Source: an uncultured bacterium (lineage in GTDB: Bacteria; Hydrogenedentota; Hydrogenedentia; Hydrogenedentales; Hydrogenedentaceae). From it: a DNA stretch of 64,000 bases. Below, piece after piece: positions 37,698 through 45,648 of this stretch (positions within the stretch are counted from its first letter, which is position 1; every line of letters starts with the position of its first letter). The notes under the pieces are model-generated. The model had not been told where the DNA came from. It made no database searches and saw only the letters and a program-made list of their open reading frames with translations. Location of the stretch: contig CALLRP010000024.1 in the NCBI GenBank assembly GCA_938014335.1, positions 21,623 through 85,622 on the forward strand, in the 5' to 3' direction. Position numbers and translations under genes: made by a program.

Positions 37698-39462
37698 GAA
37701 TCCATATTTCCTTATGCTTTTTATTCTTCTTCTTTCAACCCAAATCTATTCAGAATTTTCTGAGAGCAATATCCCATTTTTGATTGGTAATGGAAATCTT
37801 TTAGTAGGTATAGGGAAAAATGGGAATATATCTTTTGCAAGATGGTGGGGAGTTGGAGGAAATAATCATATTGGGAATTATTCTCCGGAAAAAATTCCCA
37901 AAGAGAAACCTTTACTCGAACCTACTGCATTTTTATTACAGACACAGGATACTCTTTATTCTCTCTCCACTTTTTCCAATTCCTATATTCAAGGAAACTA
38001 CATAAAACCGGAAATTCCACTACTCGAATTTAAAGGTGAAATCAAAAATAGTGAAACAACATGGCAGGAGGAAATATTCGTTCATCCTAACAAGGATATC
38101 ATTTATTGCCATTTTACAATTAACACAACAAAAAATCCCAACCCCAATTTTATTTCGTATCAAAATATTACTCCCCAGCCTTTACCCATTGTAGATAATC
38201 CTTTTCGGGAAAATCTCGACAGTTTACAAAAGGATTTTTGTGTATTTTGGGACACTACATTGGGAACACTGATTTACTTCCGCCCATACAAAGCAGGAAA
38301 AGCAGATATATATAGGCTTCAGCAGATAGAAATAGATACTCCTATATCCCCAAAATTCTGGAGGAAATTTGAAGAAGGAGTATATATAGGAATTGTATCT
38401 CTAAATCCTATTAAAGGTGCCAATATATTCCATTATCCTTTATCCGATAATGAATTTTTAAATATCGGCAACCCAGATTTTCCTCTGAACTTGCATTATC
38501 TTGATGACTTCTGCTCATCTTTGGTAATACAACCTCAAAATATACTCAATAATTTTCACGAAGTGTTTATCTGTTATGTTTTTGCTAAAAGTTATTCAGA
38601 GATGGAAGAAATTGTTCGATGGATTAGAATGCAAAGTTATGCACAAGTCAAAGAAGAGGTTATTTCTCACTGGAAAACAAGATGGGAAACTACATCAAAA
38701 AGTGTAAAATATGATTTTGTAGATGAGTGGTTAAAGATTACTTTATGTACAGATCCCATTACCGGAGCCATACTAATCCACTCATCTGATCCCATTTTAG
38801 GGAACCGAATTTCATTAGAGGATTCCTTCTTTTTAGTCCAATCTATGAATGATATGAATATGAATGATTACTCTAAAAAACTTGTTTCTTTTTGGTACAC
38901 CGTTGGGAAAAAACAACTTCTTTCAACAAAGCCAACATTTCCATTATGGGTTTACCCAGATGGAACATCTGCCAGTCCTGATTATTGGACAGACATTACA
39001 CAAACTGCTTTTTTTACTTCAATGATTTATATCTTATCTGAAAATATGTCTTTTCAGGAGAAAAAAGATTTCCTGAATGAGATATGGGATGTCCTTGTAT
39101 GGGGTATAAATAATCTTTGTCTCTGGAGAATCCCCGGTGACCTTCTTCCTGCTCCCTCTTTTATAGAAAAATGGAATCGGGATACACAAACGGTGAACCT
39201 CCTCATACAAACAATTATCGGCATACAACAAGGTATCCAACTGTCAAAAACAATATACAATCCAGTCCCCGAACTCTGGGAAACAAGAGAGAAAGAGTTA
39301 CAAACATATATTCGTCTTGCTATATTGAATAACAAACCCCTCGAAATTCTTCTTGATAAGAATTTTTCCTATTGGAGAAAGTTTTTCCCTGAAAATAATA
39401 TCATCTGGCAACTACCTGTACAATATGATGGAAAAGTGATAATTTTGAGAGATATACAGTAA
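37687..39462 (+). CDS. Exported (alpha/alpha)6-barrel protein, distant GH15/glucoamylase-like
   Basis: 591 residues from the ATG at 37687, chosen because GGGG stands 9 bases upstream and a signal peptide (FLMLFILLLSTQIYSEF) follows; an earlier ATG at 37672 is possible. The N-terminal IGNGNLLVGIGKNGNISFARWWGVGGNNH... resembles the beta-sandwich start of bacterial GH15 glucoamylase-type enzymes (GNG-LLV-D-GxI ... VGxxNH). The later half has helical-barrel segments (EDSFFLVQSMNDMNMNDYSK, YWTDITQTAFF). The usual catalytic Glu pair is not clear, so activity is uncertain. Coupled to the membrane protein upstream. Confidence 0.6.
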   Translation: MRIRNPYFLMLFILLLSTQIYSEFSESNIPFLIGNGNLLVGIGKNGNISFARWWGVGGNNHIGNYSPEKIPKEKPLLEPTAFLLQTQDTLYSLSTFSNSYIQGNYIKPEIPLLEFKGEIKNSETTWQEEIFVHPNKDIIYCHFTINTTKNPNPNFISYQNITPQPLPIVDNPFRENLDSLQKDFCVFWDTTLGTLIYFRPYKAGKADIYRLQQIEIDTPISPKFWRKFEEGVYIGIVSLNPIKGANIFHYPLSDNEFLNIGNPDFPLNLHYLDDFCSSLVIQPQNILNNFHEVFICYVFAKSYSEMEEIVRWIRMQSYAQVKEEVISHWKTRWETTSKSVKYDFVDEWLKITLCTDPITGAILIHSSDPILGNRISLEDSFFLVQSMNDMNMNDYSKKLVSFWYTVGKKQLLSTKPTFPLWVYPDGTSASPDYWTDITQTAFFTSMIYILSENMSFQEKKDFLNEIWDVLVWGINNLCLWRIPGDLLPAPSFIEKWNRDTQTVNLLIQTIIGIQQGIQLSKTIYNPVPELWETREKELQTYIRLAILNNKPLEILLDKNFSYWRKFFPENNIIWQLPVQYDGKVIILRDIQ

Positions 39463-39494
39463 ATATACCTTCGACATAGTAAAAGAAATAGTTC

Positions 39495-39971
39495 ATGGGA
39501 ATAAAATATAAAAAAGAAAAATATATAGAACAAGATAGTTTCAAACAGTTCATAGGATTAAATTTGTATAAGCGAAGAAACATTGTCTTTTTTTTATTTC
39601 TTCTTTGCACTTCTCTTTTTCTCTTCTCAGGGCTCTTCTTGAACCAGCAAAGTTTGGGAGGAGGGACCATCTATACGGAGGGAACTATTGTTGAGAAAGT
39701 ACTTATAGATAAACAAGAAGTAGATATACCAATTCTTGAGGATATAGGTTGCAAAATTACAATAGAATTTAACTTGCGAAATGGTAAGAAGATACAAAAG
39801 ACAATCCCTATGGAAAAGGATTTCTGTTCCTATATAAATTTAAAGGACACATTATCTGTTTTATATTATTACAACCGATGGAATGGCACTGTAGAAATCG
39901 TTTCTTATAGTCGTTTCCCTATTCAACATGATAATCCTCAGAGAGAGATTGAAGACAAACAAGCGTTATAA
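39495..39971 (+). CDS. Single-pass membrane protein, DUF3592-like
   Basis: 158 residues. A cytoplasmic N-terminus with many Lys, one membrane helix at about 30-49 (NIVFFLFLLCTSLFLFSGLFL), then a small beta-rich domain (GTIYTEGTIVEKVLIDKQ, CKITIEFNLRNGKKIQKTI). The pattern of a helix followed by (x)G-x-V/I...VxF-x-x-xDGxxI...is that of DUF3592 proteins, whose function is unknown. There is no recognisable ribosome site. It lies 32 bases after the glucoamylase-like gene and may belong to the same unit. Confidence 0.6.
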   Translation: MGIKYKKEKYIEQDSFKQFIGLNLYKRRNIVFFLFLLCTSLFLFSGLFLNQQSLGGGTIYTEGTIVEKVLIDKQEVDIPILEDIGCKITIEFNLRNGKKIQKTIPMEKDFCSYINLKDTLSVLYYYNRWNGTVEIVSYSRFPIQHDNPQREIEDKQAL

Positions 39972-40035
39972 TAGGTATAATATTAGAATACTTTAATCAT
40001 TATATAAAATATAAACCCACACTTTGGAAAGAATT

Positions 40036-40527
40036 ATGGGCTTGAATCGTGAGGAAATGTATCGTATTTTTGCGAACACAGTGATTATTAAAAAACCGCG
40101 ATATGGAATTATAAAAGGCTATCATGAACTACCCTATATCTGTCTTGGTGATGCATTAGAGTCGCGTTATGGGTCTTTATGTGTTCGCGGGAAAATACAT
40201 GTTTCACCTCAATTTGTGATAACGCCATCTTATTATAAAACCAAATATAGTGACCTATTTGGCGAAGATAATGTGAATGTAGAAATAGCAGGACGCATAT
40301 TTGGATTTTTAGGTTTTCCGGAAAGGCCTGTGGAGTGTAAATCCGAATTTCTGGAAGTTACACATTTGGAAGAAAATATAGATACTGCTTTATCCAATAG
40401 TTTAGATGAGTTAGAGCGGAAAGAAGATATAACCACGGGTATTTTTATAACACCCGATAGTCGTTACTATCCTATTTCCATAGAAAGATTTATTACCTCA
40501 ATATTAGATGATGAATTCTCTTTTTAA
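40036..40527 (+). CDS. Conserved hypothetical protein
   Basis: 163 residues from the ATG at 40036 (GGA 7 bases upstream); a TTG at 40024 would add four residues. Soluble and mixed alpha/beta with no recognised domain. Features: LPYICLGDALESRYGSLCVRGKIHVSPQFVIT near the front and PDSRYYPISIERFITSILDDEF at the end. The look is of a lineage-conserved protein. It is followed after 12 bases by a small coiled-coil protein with a perfect AAGGAGG site, so the two are surely co-expressed. Confidence 0.7.
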   Translation: MGLNREEMYRIFANTVIIKKPRYGIIKGYHELPYICLGDALESRYGSLCVRGKIHVSPQFVITPSYYKTKYSDLFGEDNVNVEIAGRIFGFLGFPERPVECKSEFLEVTHLEENIDTALSNSLDELERKEDITTGIFITPDSRYYPISIERFITSILDDEFSF

Positions 40528-40539
40528 GGAGGGAATGTT

Positions 40540-40818
40540 ATGAAAAGTGCTTATGAATTAGCCATGGAAAGACTCACACAAATGAGTGGGGAAGTCAAGA
40601 AACTTACCCCAGAACAAAAAGAAAAAATAGCCGAAATAAACCGTAAATATGACTCAAAAATTGCTGAAGTAAAAATATCTTTTGAGTCAAAATTAAACAA
40701 TGCATCTTCATATGAAGAATTGGAATCAATAAAATCCGAGTTAGGTAGAGAAATTCAAAAGTTAGAAGAGGAACGACAACAAGAAAAAGATAAAGTCTGG
40801 GAAAAAGAGTCTAAATAA
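40540..40818 (+). CDS. Small coiled-coil protein
   Basis: 92 residues, almost entirely charged helix: KKLTPEQKEKIAEINRKYDS, then EELESIKSELGREIQKLEEE with heptad-like spacing. There is no signal peptide and no Cys. The N-terminus MKSAYELAMERLTQ recurs, as I remember, in small proteins of Planctomycetes- and Verrucomicrobia-like genomes. AAGGAGG precedes the ATG by 7 bases, predicting high translation. Function unknown; perhaps a binding partner of the preceding protein. Confidence 0.8.
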   Translation: MKSAYELAMERLTQMSGEVKKLTPEQKEKIAEINRKYDSKIAEVKISFESKLNNASSYEELESIKSELGREIQKLEEERQQEKDKVWEKESK

Positions 40819-40883
40819 ACACCGTATTCCACTTAGGATTCTGTTCGAGAGAGAACTATAAAAATGAGGGTTTAATAGGAAAT

Positions 40884-41279
40884 ATGAAAAATCCATGTTT
40901 AACTTGCGGTGCATGTTGTGCTTTTTATCGTGTTTCTTTCTATTGGAGGGAGCGAAGTGATTGCCAAACTAATGGTGTCCCGGAAGAACTATGTGAAGAT
41001 TTCAATGAGTTCCGTTGCGTCATAAAAGGAACCAATCAATCTCATCCTCGTTGTATTTCTCTGTTAGGAACTATTGGCAAACATGTTTTCTGCAAGATTT
41101 ACTGGCGAAGGCCTGCGGTATGCAGGGATATAGAACCTTCTTACAAAAATGGGCATCCGGAAATAAAATGCGATAAAGCACGCCTTGCTTATGGACTTGC
41201 TCCTTTAACTCCTGAAATATGGAAACATAAACCTGAAGACAACAATAACACCCCAGATACATTTTCTCCCGCTGCATAA
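40884..41279 (+). CDS. YkgJ-family cysteine-rich metal-binding protein
   Basis: 131 residues. The motif PCLTCGACC (C5, C8, C11, C12) followed by FRVSFYW, then CKIYWRRPAVCRDIEP, is the YkgJ/zinc- or iron-chelating signature, close to E. coli YkgJ itself. A further Cys pair is at FRCVIKG and PRC. The family binds Zn or an Fe-S cluster with eight Cys; its role is not settled. The ATG has AGGA only 4 bases upstream, a tight spacing. Probably soluble. Confidence 0.88.
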   Translation: MKNPCLTCGACCAFYRVSFYWRERSDCQTNGVPEELCEDFNEFRCVIKGTNQSHPRCISLLGTIGKHVFCKIYWRRPAVCRDIEPSYKNGHPEIKCDKARLAYGLAPLTPEIWKHKPEDNNNTPDTFSPAA

Positions 41280-41313
41280 TAGTTGAAAACTATATAACTT
41301 AAAAATCACATCT

Positions 41314-41343
41314 TTGCCAACTACTTTGTATATACATTAAAAT
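41314..41343 (+). promoter_or_regulatory. Promoter of thrS
   Basis: TTGCCA (41314-41319) and TAAAAT (41338-41343) are 18 bases apart, both 5/6 matches. Transcription from near 41350 leaves a 40-base leader, too short for a T-box, so threonine control by that route is excluded. Confidence 0.5.
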
Positions 41344-41389
41344 ATATAAAAAGCTCCAGCAATGAATAAATCAGTGGAAGGTTTTTACC

Positions 41390-43204
41390 ATGAATAAAGA
41401 AGAAATCGAACAAGAGGAATATTTATATAAAATTCGACATTCATTGGCTCATATATTGGCTCATGCTGTTCTGGAATTAAGACCCAACGCGAAATTAGCC
41501 TTTGGCCCGCCAGTAGAAAATGGGTTTTACTATGATTTTGACTTCAATGGGAATCCTATAGGCGAAGCAGATCTTCCTGAACTTGAAAAGCGGATGAAAA
41601 AAATAATTAAAGAAAACCATCCATTTGAGCAGAAATTCTTAAATTTAGAAGAAGCCGTTGCTTTTCTTGAAAAAAGTGGACAAAACTATAAAGTAGAATA
41701 CGCAAAGGAATTGGCAGAAAAGGGTGAAATAGACCCGCGTGGACTTTCTTTTTATCAACATGGACCTTTTACCGATATGTGCGAAGGACCCCATGTAAAT
41801 CACACAGGCGAATTACCTAAAGATGGTTTTAAATTAGATCGCATATCCGGTAGCTATTGGCGCGGGAATGAAAAAAATCCCATGTTAACCCGTATATATG
41901 GTTTTGCATTTCCCACAAAAGAAGAATTGGAAGATTTCTTACATCGCCGAAAATTAGCTATGGAACGGGACCATCGCAAGTTAGGAGAAGAACTTGATTT
42001 ATTTATTCAGGATTCCGAAGTAGGTGTGGGACTTCCTCTCTGGACGCCTAACGGAACTGTAATTCGTGAAGAATTGGAAAAGTGGGCGAAAGAAGAAGAA
42101 TTTAAGGCAGGCTATTTACGGGTTTCAACCCCCAGCATAACTCGAGCAGACCTGTATTACCGTTCCGGACATCTTCCGTATTATGCAGAAAGTATGTATC
42201 CTCCCATGACTTTGGATGAGAATGACCAATACTATCTTCGCCCGATGAATTGTCCTCATCATCACAAAATTTATGCCTCACGCTTGCGTAGTTATCGTGA
42301 CCTTCCCTTACGATTAGCGGAATATGGAAATGTTTTCCGATATGAAAAGCATGGTTCCCTATCCGGACTTCTCCGGGTTCGGGCGATGTGTATGAATGAT
42401 GCTCATATCTATTGTGCCCCTGAACAGGTAGAAAGAGAATTCGTGGAAGTGATGGAAATGTACAATCGTTATTATCAACATTTACGATTAGGGAATTTTC
42501 GTGTGCGTCTTTCTCTTCATGACCCTAACAGTGACAAGTTCGTTTCGGATGAAGAGTTATGGAATCGCAGTGAGGATATGGTTCGTCAGGTGTTGAATAA
42601 TTTGGGAATACAATATGAAGAAGAAAAAGGCGAAGCAGCATTTTACGGTCCCAAAGTTGATGTGCAGGTTAAAAACCTCATGGGGCGAGAAGAAACTGTT
42701 TCCACCTGCCAACTCGATTTTGTGATGGCAGAACGATTTAATTTGACTTTCATAGACCATAACGGCCAACCGAGAAGACCTTTTATTGTGCATCGCGCCC
42801 CGCTCAGTACTCATGAACGAATTATTTCTTTCTTGATTGAGTTTTATGGAGGTGCTTTCCCCACATGGCTATCCCCGACACAAATTGTGTTGGTCCCTGT
42901 GAACCCCGCTTTATTGGAATATGCTTCTACAATTCGAAATGAACTCCATCAAAATTTGTTCCGTGTAGAAATTGATGATAGTTCAGAAACATTTAATAAA
43001 AAGATACGCAGTGCAGTTGTTCGCAAAATTCCAAATATCTGGGTTTTAGGTGAACGCGAGAAACAAAACCAAACCGTCACATGGAGACGGTATGCTGTTA
43101 AAGAACAAGTTACAGTTTCATTAACCCGAGCGATAGAAGCACTTAAACAATTGCGTGAAAAACGAGTTATGGATAATTTTCCCGATACTCCCTTGCCTCT
43201 ATAA
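41390..43204 (+). CDS. thrS: Threonyl-tRNA synthetase without TGS domain
   Basis: Charges tRNA-Thr. 604 residues, about 40-60 shorter than E. coli ThrRS because the N-terminal TGS domain is missing; the protein opens directly with the editing domain. Editing site: H17 and H21 (HSLAHILAH) with C131 and H135 (CEGPH), all present, so Ser-tRNA-Thr can be hydrolysed. Catalytic zinc ligands: C288 (MNCPHH), H339 (NDAHIYC) and the His of VHRAPLSTHER. The anticodon-binding domain is C-terminal. GGAAGG precedes the ATG at 41390. A methyltransferase and an RNA methylase follow closely. Confidence 0.95.
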   Translation: MNKEEIEQEEYLYKIRHSLAHILAHAVLELRPNAKLAFGPPVENGFYYDFDFNGNPIGEADLPELEKRMKKIIKENHPFEQKFLNLEEAVAFLEKSGQNYKVEYAKELAEKGEIDPRGLSFYQHGPFTDMCEGPHVNHTGELPKDGFKLDRISGSYWRGNEKNPMLTRIYGFAFPTKEELEDFLHRRKLAMERDHRKLGEELDLFIQDSEVGVGLPLWTPNGTVIREELEKWAKEEEFKAGYLRVSTPSITRADLYYRSGHLPYYAESMYPPMTLDENDQYYLRPMNCPHHHKIYASRLRSYRDLPLRLAEYGNVFRYEKHGSLSGLLRVRAMCMNDAHIYCAPEQVEREFVEVMEMYNRYYQHLRLGNFRVRLSLHDPNSDKFVSDEELWNRSEDMVRQVLNNLGIQYEEEKGEAAFYGPKVDVQVKNLMGREETVSTCQLDFVMAERFNLTFIDHNGQPRRPFIVHRAPLSTHERIISFLIEFYGGAFPTWLSPTQIVLVPVNPALLEYASTIRNELHQNLFRVEIDDSSETFNKKIRSAVVRKIPNIWVLGEREKQNQTVTWRRYAVKEQVTVSLTRAIEALKQLREKRVMDNFPDTPLPL

Positions 43205-43219
43205 ATATAGGGCTATCTT

Positions 43220-43969
43220 GTGAACCCACCTCCGATTGAAGAAAAAAATAACAAATGGATTACAATTCATCACGAAACTGAAAAAAATTACTGGTGGTTC
43301 ATCTTAAAACGAAAACTTATTGTCCATTTCTCACAATCTCTCGTTAGACAAGGTTCTACTATTTTAGAAATAGGCTGTGGGGGTGGAAGGTTATCCCGAG
43401 AACTTCAACAGTTAGGATACAGAGTAGTAAGCACAGATTTTGAACCATCCGCAGTTCAATATACACGAGAAATGGGAATCAACGAATGTTTTGTTAGTAA
43501 TGGTGGTGAAGGAATCCCTATTGCAGATGAAAGTATAGACCTTGTGGTTATGACCGATGTATTAGAACATATTCAAAATGATGAGTTAACAATGAATGAA
43601 TGTAGACGCATATTAAAAAAGGAGGGATACATGCTCATCACGGTACCAGCCCATCCCTATCTCTTCTCATCATGGGACCATTGGAATAAGCATTTTCGAC
43701 GATATACAAAAAAGAGACTTTTCTATCTTGCGAACAATTCACATTTAAAGATAAAAAAGTTAACTTACTGGAATATCCCTGGACTACCCTTTGCGGTGCT
43801 CCGTAAAATAAAAGATTTTTTTTATCCGCAACCTAACTATGAGGGATTTCCACCAGTCCCTGCATTGATTGAATTACCCTTAAAAGGATTTGTCTCAATC
43901 GAAAATAGTTGGGTTTACAAATTTTCTTTACCTTTGGGCTTGTCTCTTATTTGTATATTAAAAAAATAG
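43220..43969 (+). CDS. Class I SAM-dependent methyltransferase
   Basis: 249 residues. The SAM site shows ILEIGCGGGRLSREL (motif I), VVSTDFEPSAV (motif II) and VVMTDVLEHIQNDE (post-motif). The C-terminal part has KHFRRYTKKRLF and a hydrophobic segment, like methyltransferases of the UbiE/type-11 kind found near surface-polysaccharide genes. The start is GTG at 43220, 15 bases after thrS, with only a weak AGGG site. The substrate is unknown. Confidence 0.85.
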   Translation: MNPPPIEEKNNKWITIHHETEKNYWWFILKRKLIVHFSQSLVRQGSTILEIGCGGGRLSRELQQLGYRVVSTDFEPSAVQYTREMGINECFVSNGGEGIPIADESIDLVVMTDVLEHIQNDELTMNECRRILKKEGYMLITVPAHPYLFSSWDHWNKHFRRYTKKRLFYLANNSHLKIKKLTYWNIPGLPFAVLRKIKDFFYPQPNYEGFPPVPALIELPLKGFVSIENSWVYKFSLPLGLSLICILKK

Positions 43970-43980
43970 AGTAAAACAAC

Positions 43981-45198
43981 ATGACCGAAAAAAACAATAA
44001 AAATATGTGTCCTCATTTTGGAATATGTGGAGGATGTGAATACCAAAACATTCCTTATGAAGAACAGTTAGAGATAAAAAGGAGAAGTTTGTCCGAATTG
44101 CTCAAAGATTTTGTTCAAACTCCTATCTCTGTTTGCCCTTCCCCCGAAGTATGGCATTATCGCAATAAGATAGATCCTGTTTTCTCCCCGGAACATTTTG
44201 AAACGCCTCCTCCTCCCGGAGTAAAAAGAGATACCGTTTTAGGATTTAAAAAACATCGGCGATGGTATGATACATTTCAATTAGAAGACTGTCTTATTGG
44301 ACCGGTAGAATTACCAAAATTAATATATGCTATAACTCAGTGGCGAAAAGAAAATAATTATAAAGCGTATGACCGCAGAACAGGGGAAGGGGTTTTGCAT
44401 GCCTTATTATTGCGAGAGGGCAAAAGAACTAATGAAAGAATGATAGGCATTCTAACTCGAGAATTAGACTTGAACTGGAAATATTTAATTGATTTACTTA
44501 AACAATATTACATTTATACAAGTTTGTATGCGGGAATTTATACTCGGACAGCAGAAGTATCCCAAGCGGAGGAATGGCAGATAATTGATGGTACCCCTTA
44601 TATACATGAAAAAATAGTTCTAAATTTACATAACAATATTCGCGAGTTTATCTTCCAGATTTCCCCTTCCAGTTTTTTTCAGGCAAATACCCTCTCTGCG
44701 GAAAATCTTTTCTCTCAGGTGTATCAATGGACATCAGAAATAAACCCTTTTTATATTTATGACCTTTACGGTGGTATGGGCTCTATGGCTATTTTTTTAT
44801 CTAATCTTGCGAAAGAAATCCACTCTGTTGATTGTGTCCCATCGGCTATTGAAGATGGGAAAATTAATTTAAAATTAAACGATATCTCTAATGTATCATT
44901 TCATCTTAATACTGTCCGCAAATTTTTGTATGAAAAGATAAGGACATCCGATATTCATCCGGGAGAGGATACTCTTATTATTGTTGATCCACCGCGAGAA
45001 GGATTAACTGAAGGCGTTATCAAAAAACTCGTTCAATGGAAACCTCTCCATCTTTTCTATGTATCCTGCAACCCCAAAGCACTTGCTCGTGAATTCCCCT
45101 TACTATCTGAATACTACACATGTATTAACTGTAAAGCCTATGATTTCTTTCCTCACACTACCCATGTAGAAATTTTACTTTGGCTAACCCGAAAGTAA
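43981..45198 (+). CDS. RNA m5U methyltransferase, RlmD/TrmA family
   Basis: 405 residues. An Fe-S site is formed by C10-x5-C16-x2-C19 and C104 (FQLEDC), as in RlmD (RumA). The SAM site is YIYDLYGGMGSMAIF; DPPREGL and the nucleophile Cys in YVSCNPKALARE complete the m5U mechanism. The N-terminal TRAM domain of RlmD is absent, so this is a short form; it could act on 23S rRNA (U747 or U1939 equivalents) or on tRNA U54. The ATG lies 11 bases after the methyltransferase gene. Confidence 0.9.
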   Translation: MTEKNNKNMCPHFGICGGCEYQNIPYEEQLEIKRRSLSELLKDFVQTPISVCPSPEVWHYRNKIDPVFSPEHFETPPPPGVKRDTVLGFKKHRRWYDTFQLEDCLIGPVELPKLIYAITQWRKENNYKAYDRRTGEGVLHALLLREGKRTNERMIGILTRELDLNWKYLIDLLKQYYIYTSLYAGIYTRTAEVSQAEEWQIIDGTPYIHEKIVLNLHNNIREFIFQISPSSFFQANTLSAENLFSQVYQWTSEINPFYIYDLYGGMGSMAIFLSNLAKEIHSVDCVPSAIEDGKINLKLNDISNVSFHLNTVRKFLYEKIRTSDIHPGEDTLIIVDPPREGLTEGVIKKLVQWKPLHLFYVSCNPKALAREFPLLSEYYTCINCKAYDFFPHTTHVEILLWLTRK

Positions 45199-45291
45199 TT
45201 TCTTATTCAAATCCTCCGTAACAAAATTAGAATGTCTTTGTAATACCATTCAGACGATTAAACAACACTCTCGAAAGGAGGTGAATTGGGT

Positions 45292-45414
45292 ATGCTGAAC
45301 ATTCTATTAGAAGGAATCGAAACCTTTGTAAATGCTATCCTGAAAGCAGTCCAAGATTTTTTAGGTATTTTGGGTATCAATCTCAATCTGGGACAGATTG
45401 ACCTCGTAGAATAA
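45292..45414 (+). CDS. Candidate 40-residue acidic amphipathic microprotein
   Basis: An AAAGGAGGTGA Shine-Dalgarno sequence (45274-45284 region), the strongest in the window, precedes ATG at 45292 (a TTG two codons earlier is an alternative). The frame runs 40 codons to TAA at 45414. The product begins MLNILLEGIETFVNAILKAV and ends NLGQIDLVE; hydrophobic residues recur every three to four positions, giving an amphipathic helix, and net charge is about -4. It resembles phenol-soluble-modulin-like or small membrane-binding peptides in pattern only. Its position 93 bases after the RNA methylase suggests a shared transcript or a weak own promoter. Function unknown. Confidence 0.62.
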   Translation: MLNILLEGIETFVNAILKAVQDFLGILGINLNLGQIDLVE

Positions 45415-45426
45415 GCACAGTTATCC

Positions 45427-45474
45427 ATAGTAAAATTGAAAAACTTCCTATTATTTTACTATAGTAGAGGAAGT
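45427..45474 (+). promoter_or_regulatory. Two mutually exclusive hairpins after the microprotein gene
   Basis: Hairpin A pairs ATAGTAAAAT (45427-45436) with ATTTTACTAT (45453-45462), a perfect 10-bp stem. Hairpin B pairs ACTTCCT (45443-45449, in the loop of A) with AGGAAGT (45468-45474). The two cannot form at once. No T tract follows, so this is not a simple terminator; the AGGAAG arm itself looks like a ribosome site. Confidence 0.45.
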
Positions 45475-45499
45475 AACAATGTAAAGTTTATGGAGAAAA

Positions 45500-45515
45500 G
45501 TAAGTGCGCACTTAC
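45500..45515. promoter_or_regulatory. 16-bp perfect palindrome over a start codon
   Basis: GTAAGTGCGCACTTAC at 45500-45515 is a perfect 16-bp inverted repeat. It covers the GTG (45504) of the second candidate microprotein. It could be an operator for a dimeric regulator of the TetR kind (inference) or, as RNA, a hairpin hiding the start. Confidence 0.55.
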
Positions 45516-45647
45516 CAACCTATACCTATAGAATTCATAGAGAATTTAGGTTATTTCCTTTATGCTATGGTAAATAGCTTTGTAATAATGTTTAACGAAA
45601 TAGTTGAGAAGGTAGGTTGTAGTTTACGCATTATCCCATGGGAATAG
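45504..45647 (+). CDS. Candidate 47-residue hydrophobic microprotein
   Basis: GTG at 45504 with GGAGA 7-8 bases upstream opens 47 codons to TAG at 45647. The product starts MRTYQPIPIEFIENLGYFLY and ends GCSLRIIPWE; residues 15-30 are hydrophobic enough for a short membrane helix. Its stop lies one base from the stop of the convergent sugar isomerase, the same tight packing seen at three other convergent pairs here, which supports a real gene. Downstream of the first microprotein and possibly coupled to it. Function unknown. Confidence 0.45.
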   Translation: MRTYQPIPIEFIENLGYFLYAMVNSFVIMFNEIVEKVGCSLRIIPWE

Positions 45648-45648
45648 C

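Noticed and set aside
41280..41389. T-box leader before thrS
   Set aside because: Only about 40 leader bases lie between the predicted promoter and ATG, with no specifier stem or antiterminator sequence.
45474..45530. Start-stop element (ATGTAA after AGAGGAAG) and a 13-codon frame at 45491
   Set aside because: Too short to support from sequence alone; the larger GTG frame at 45504 explains the region better.
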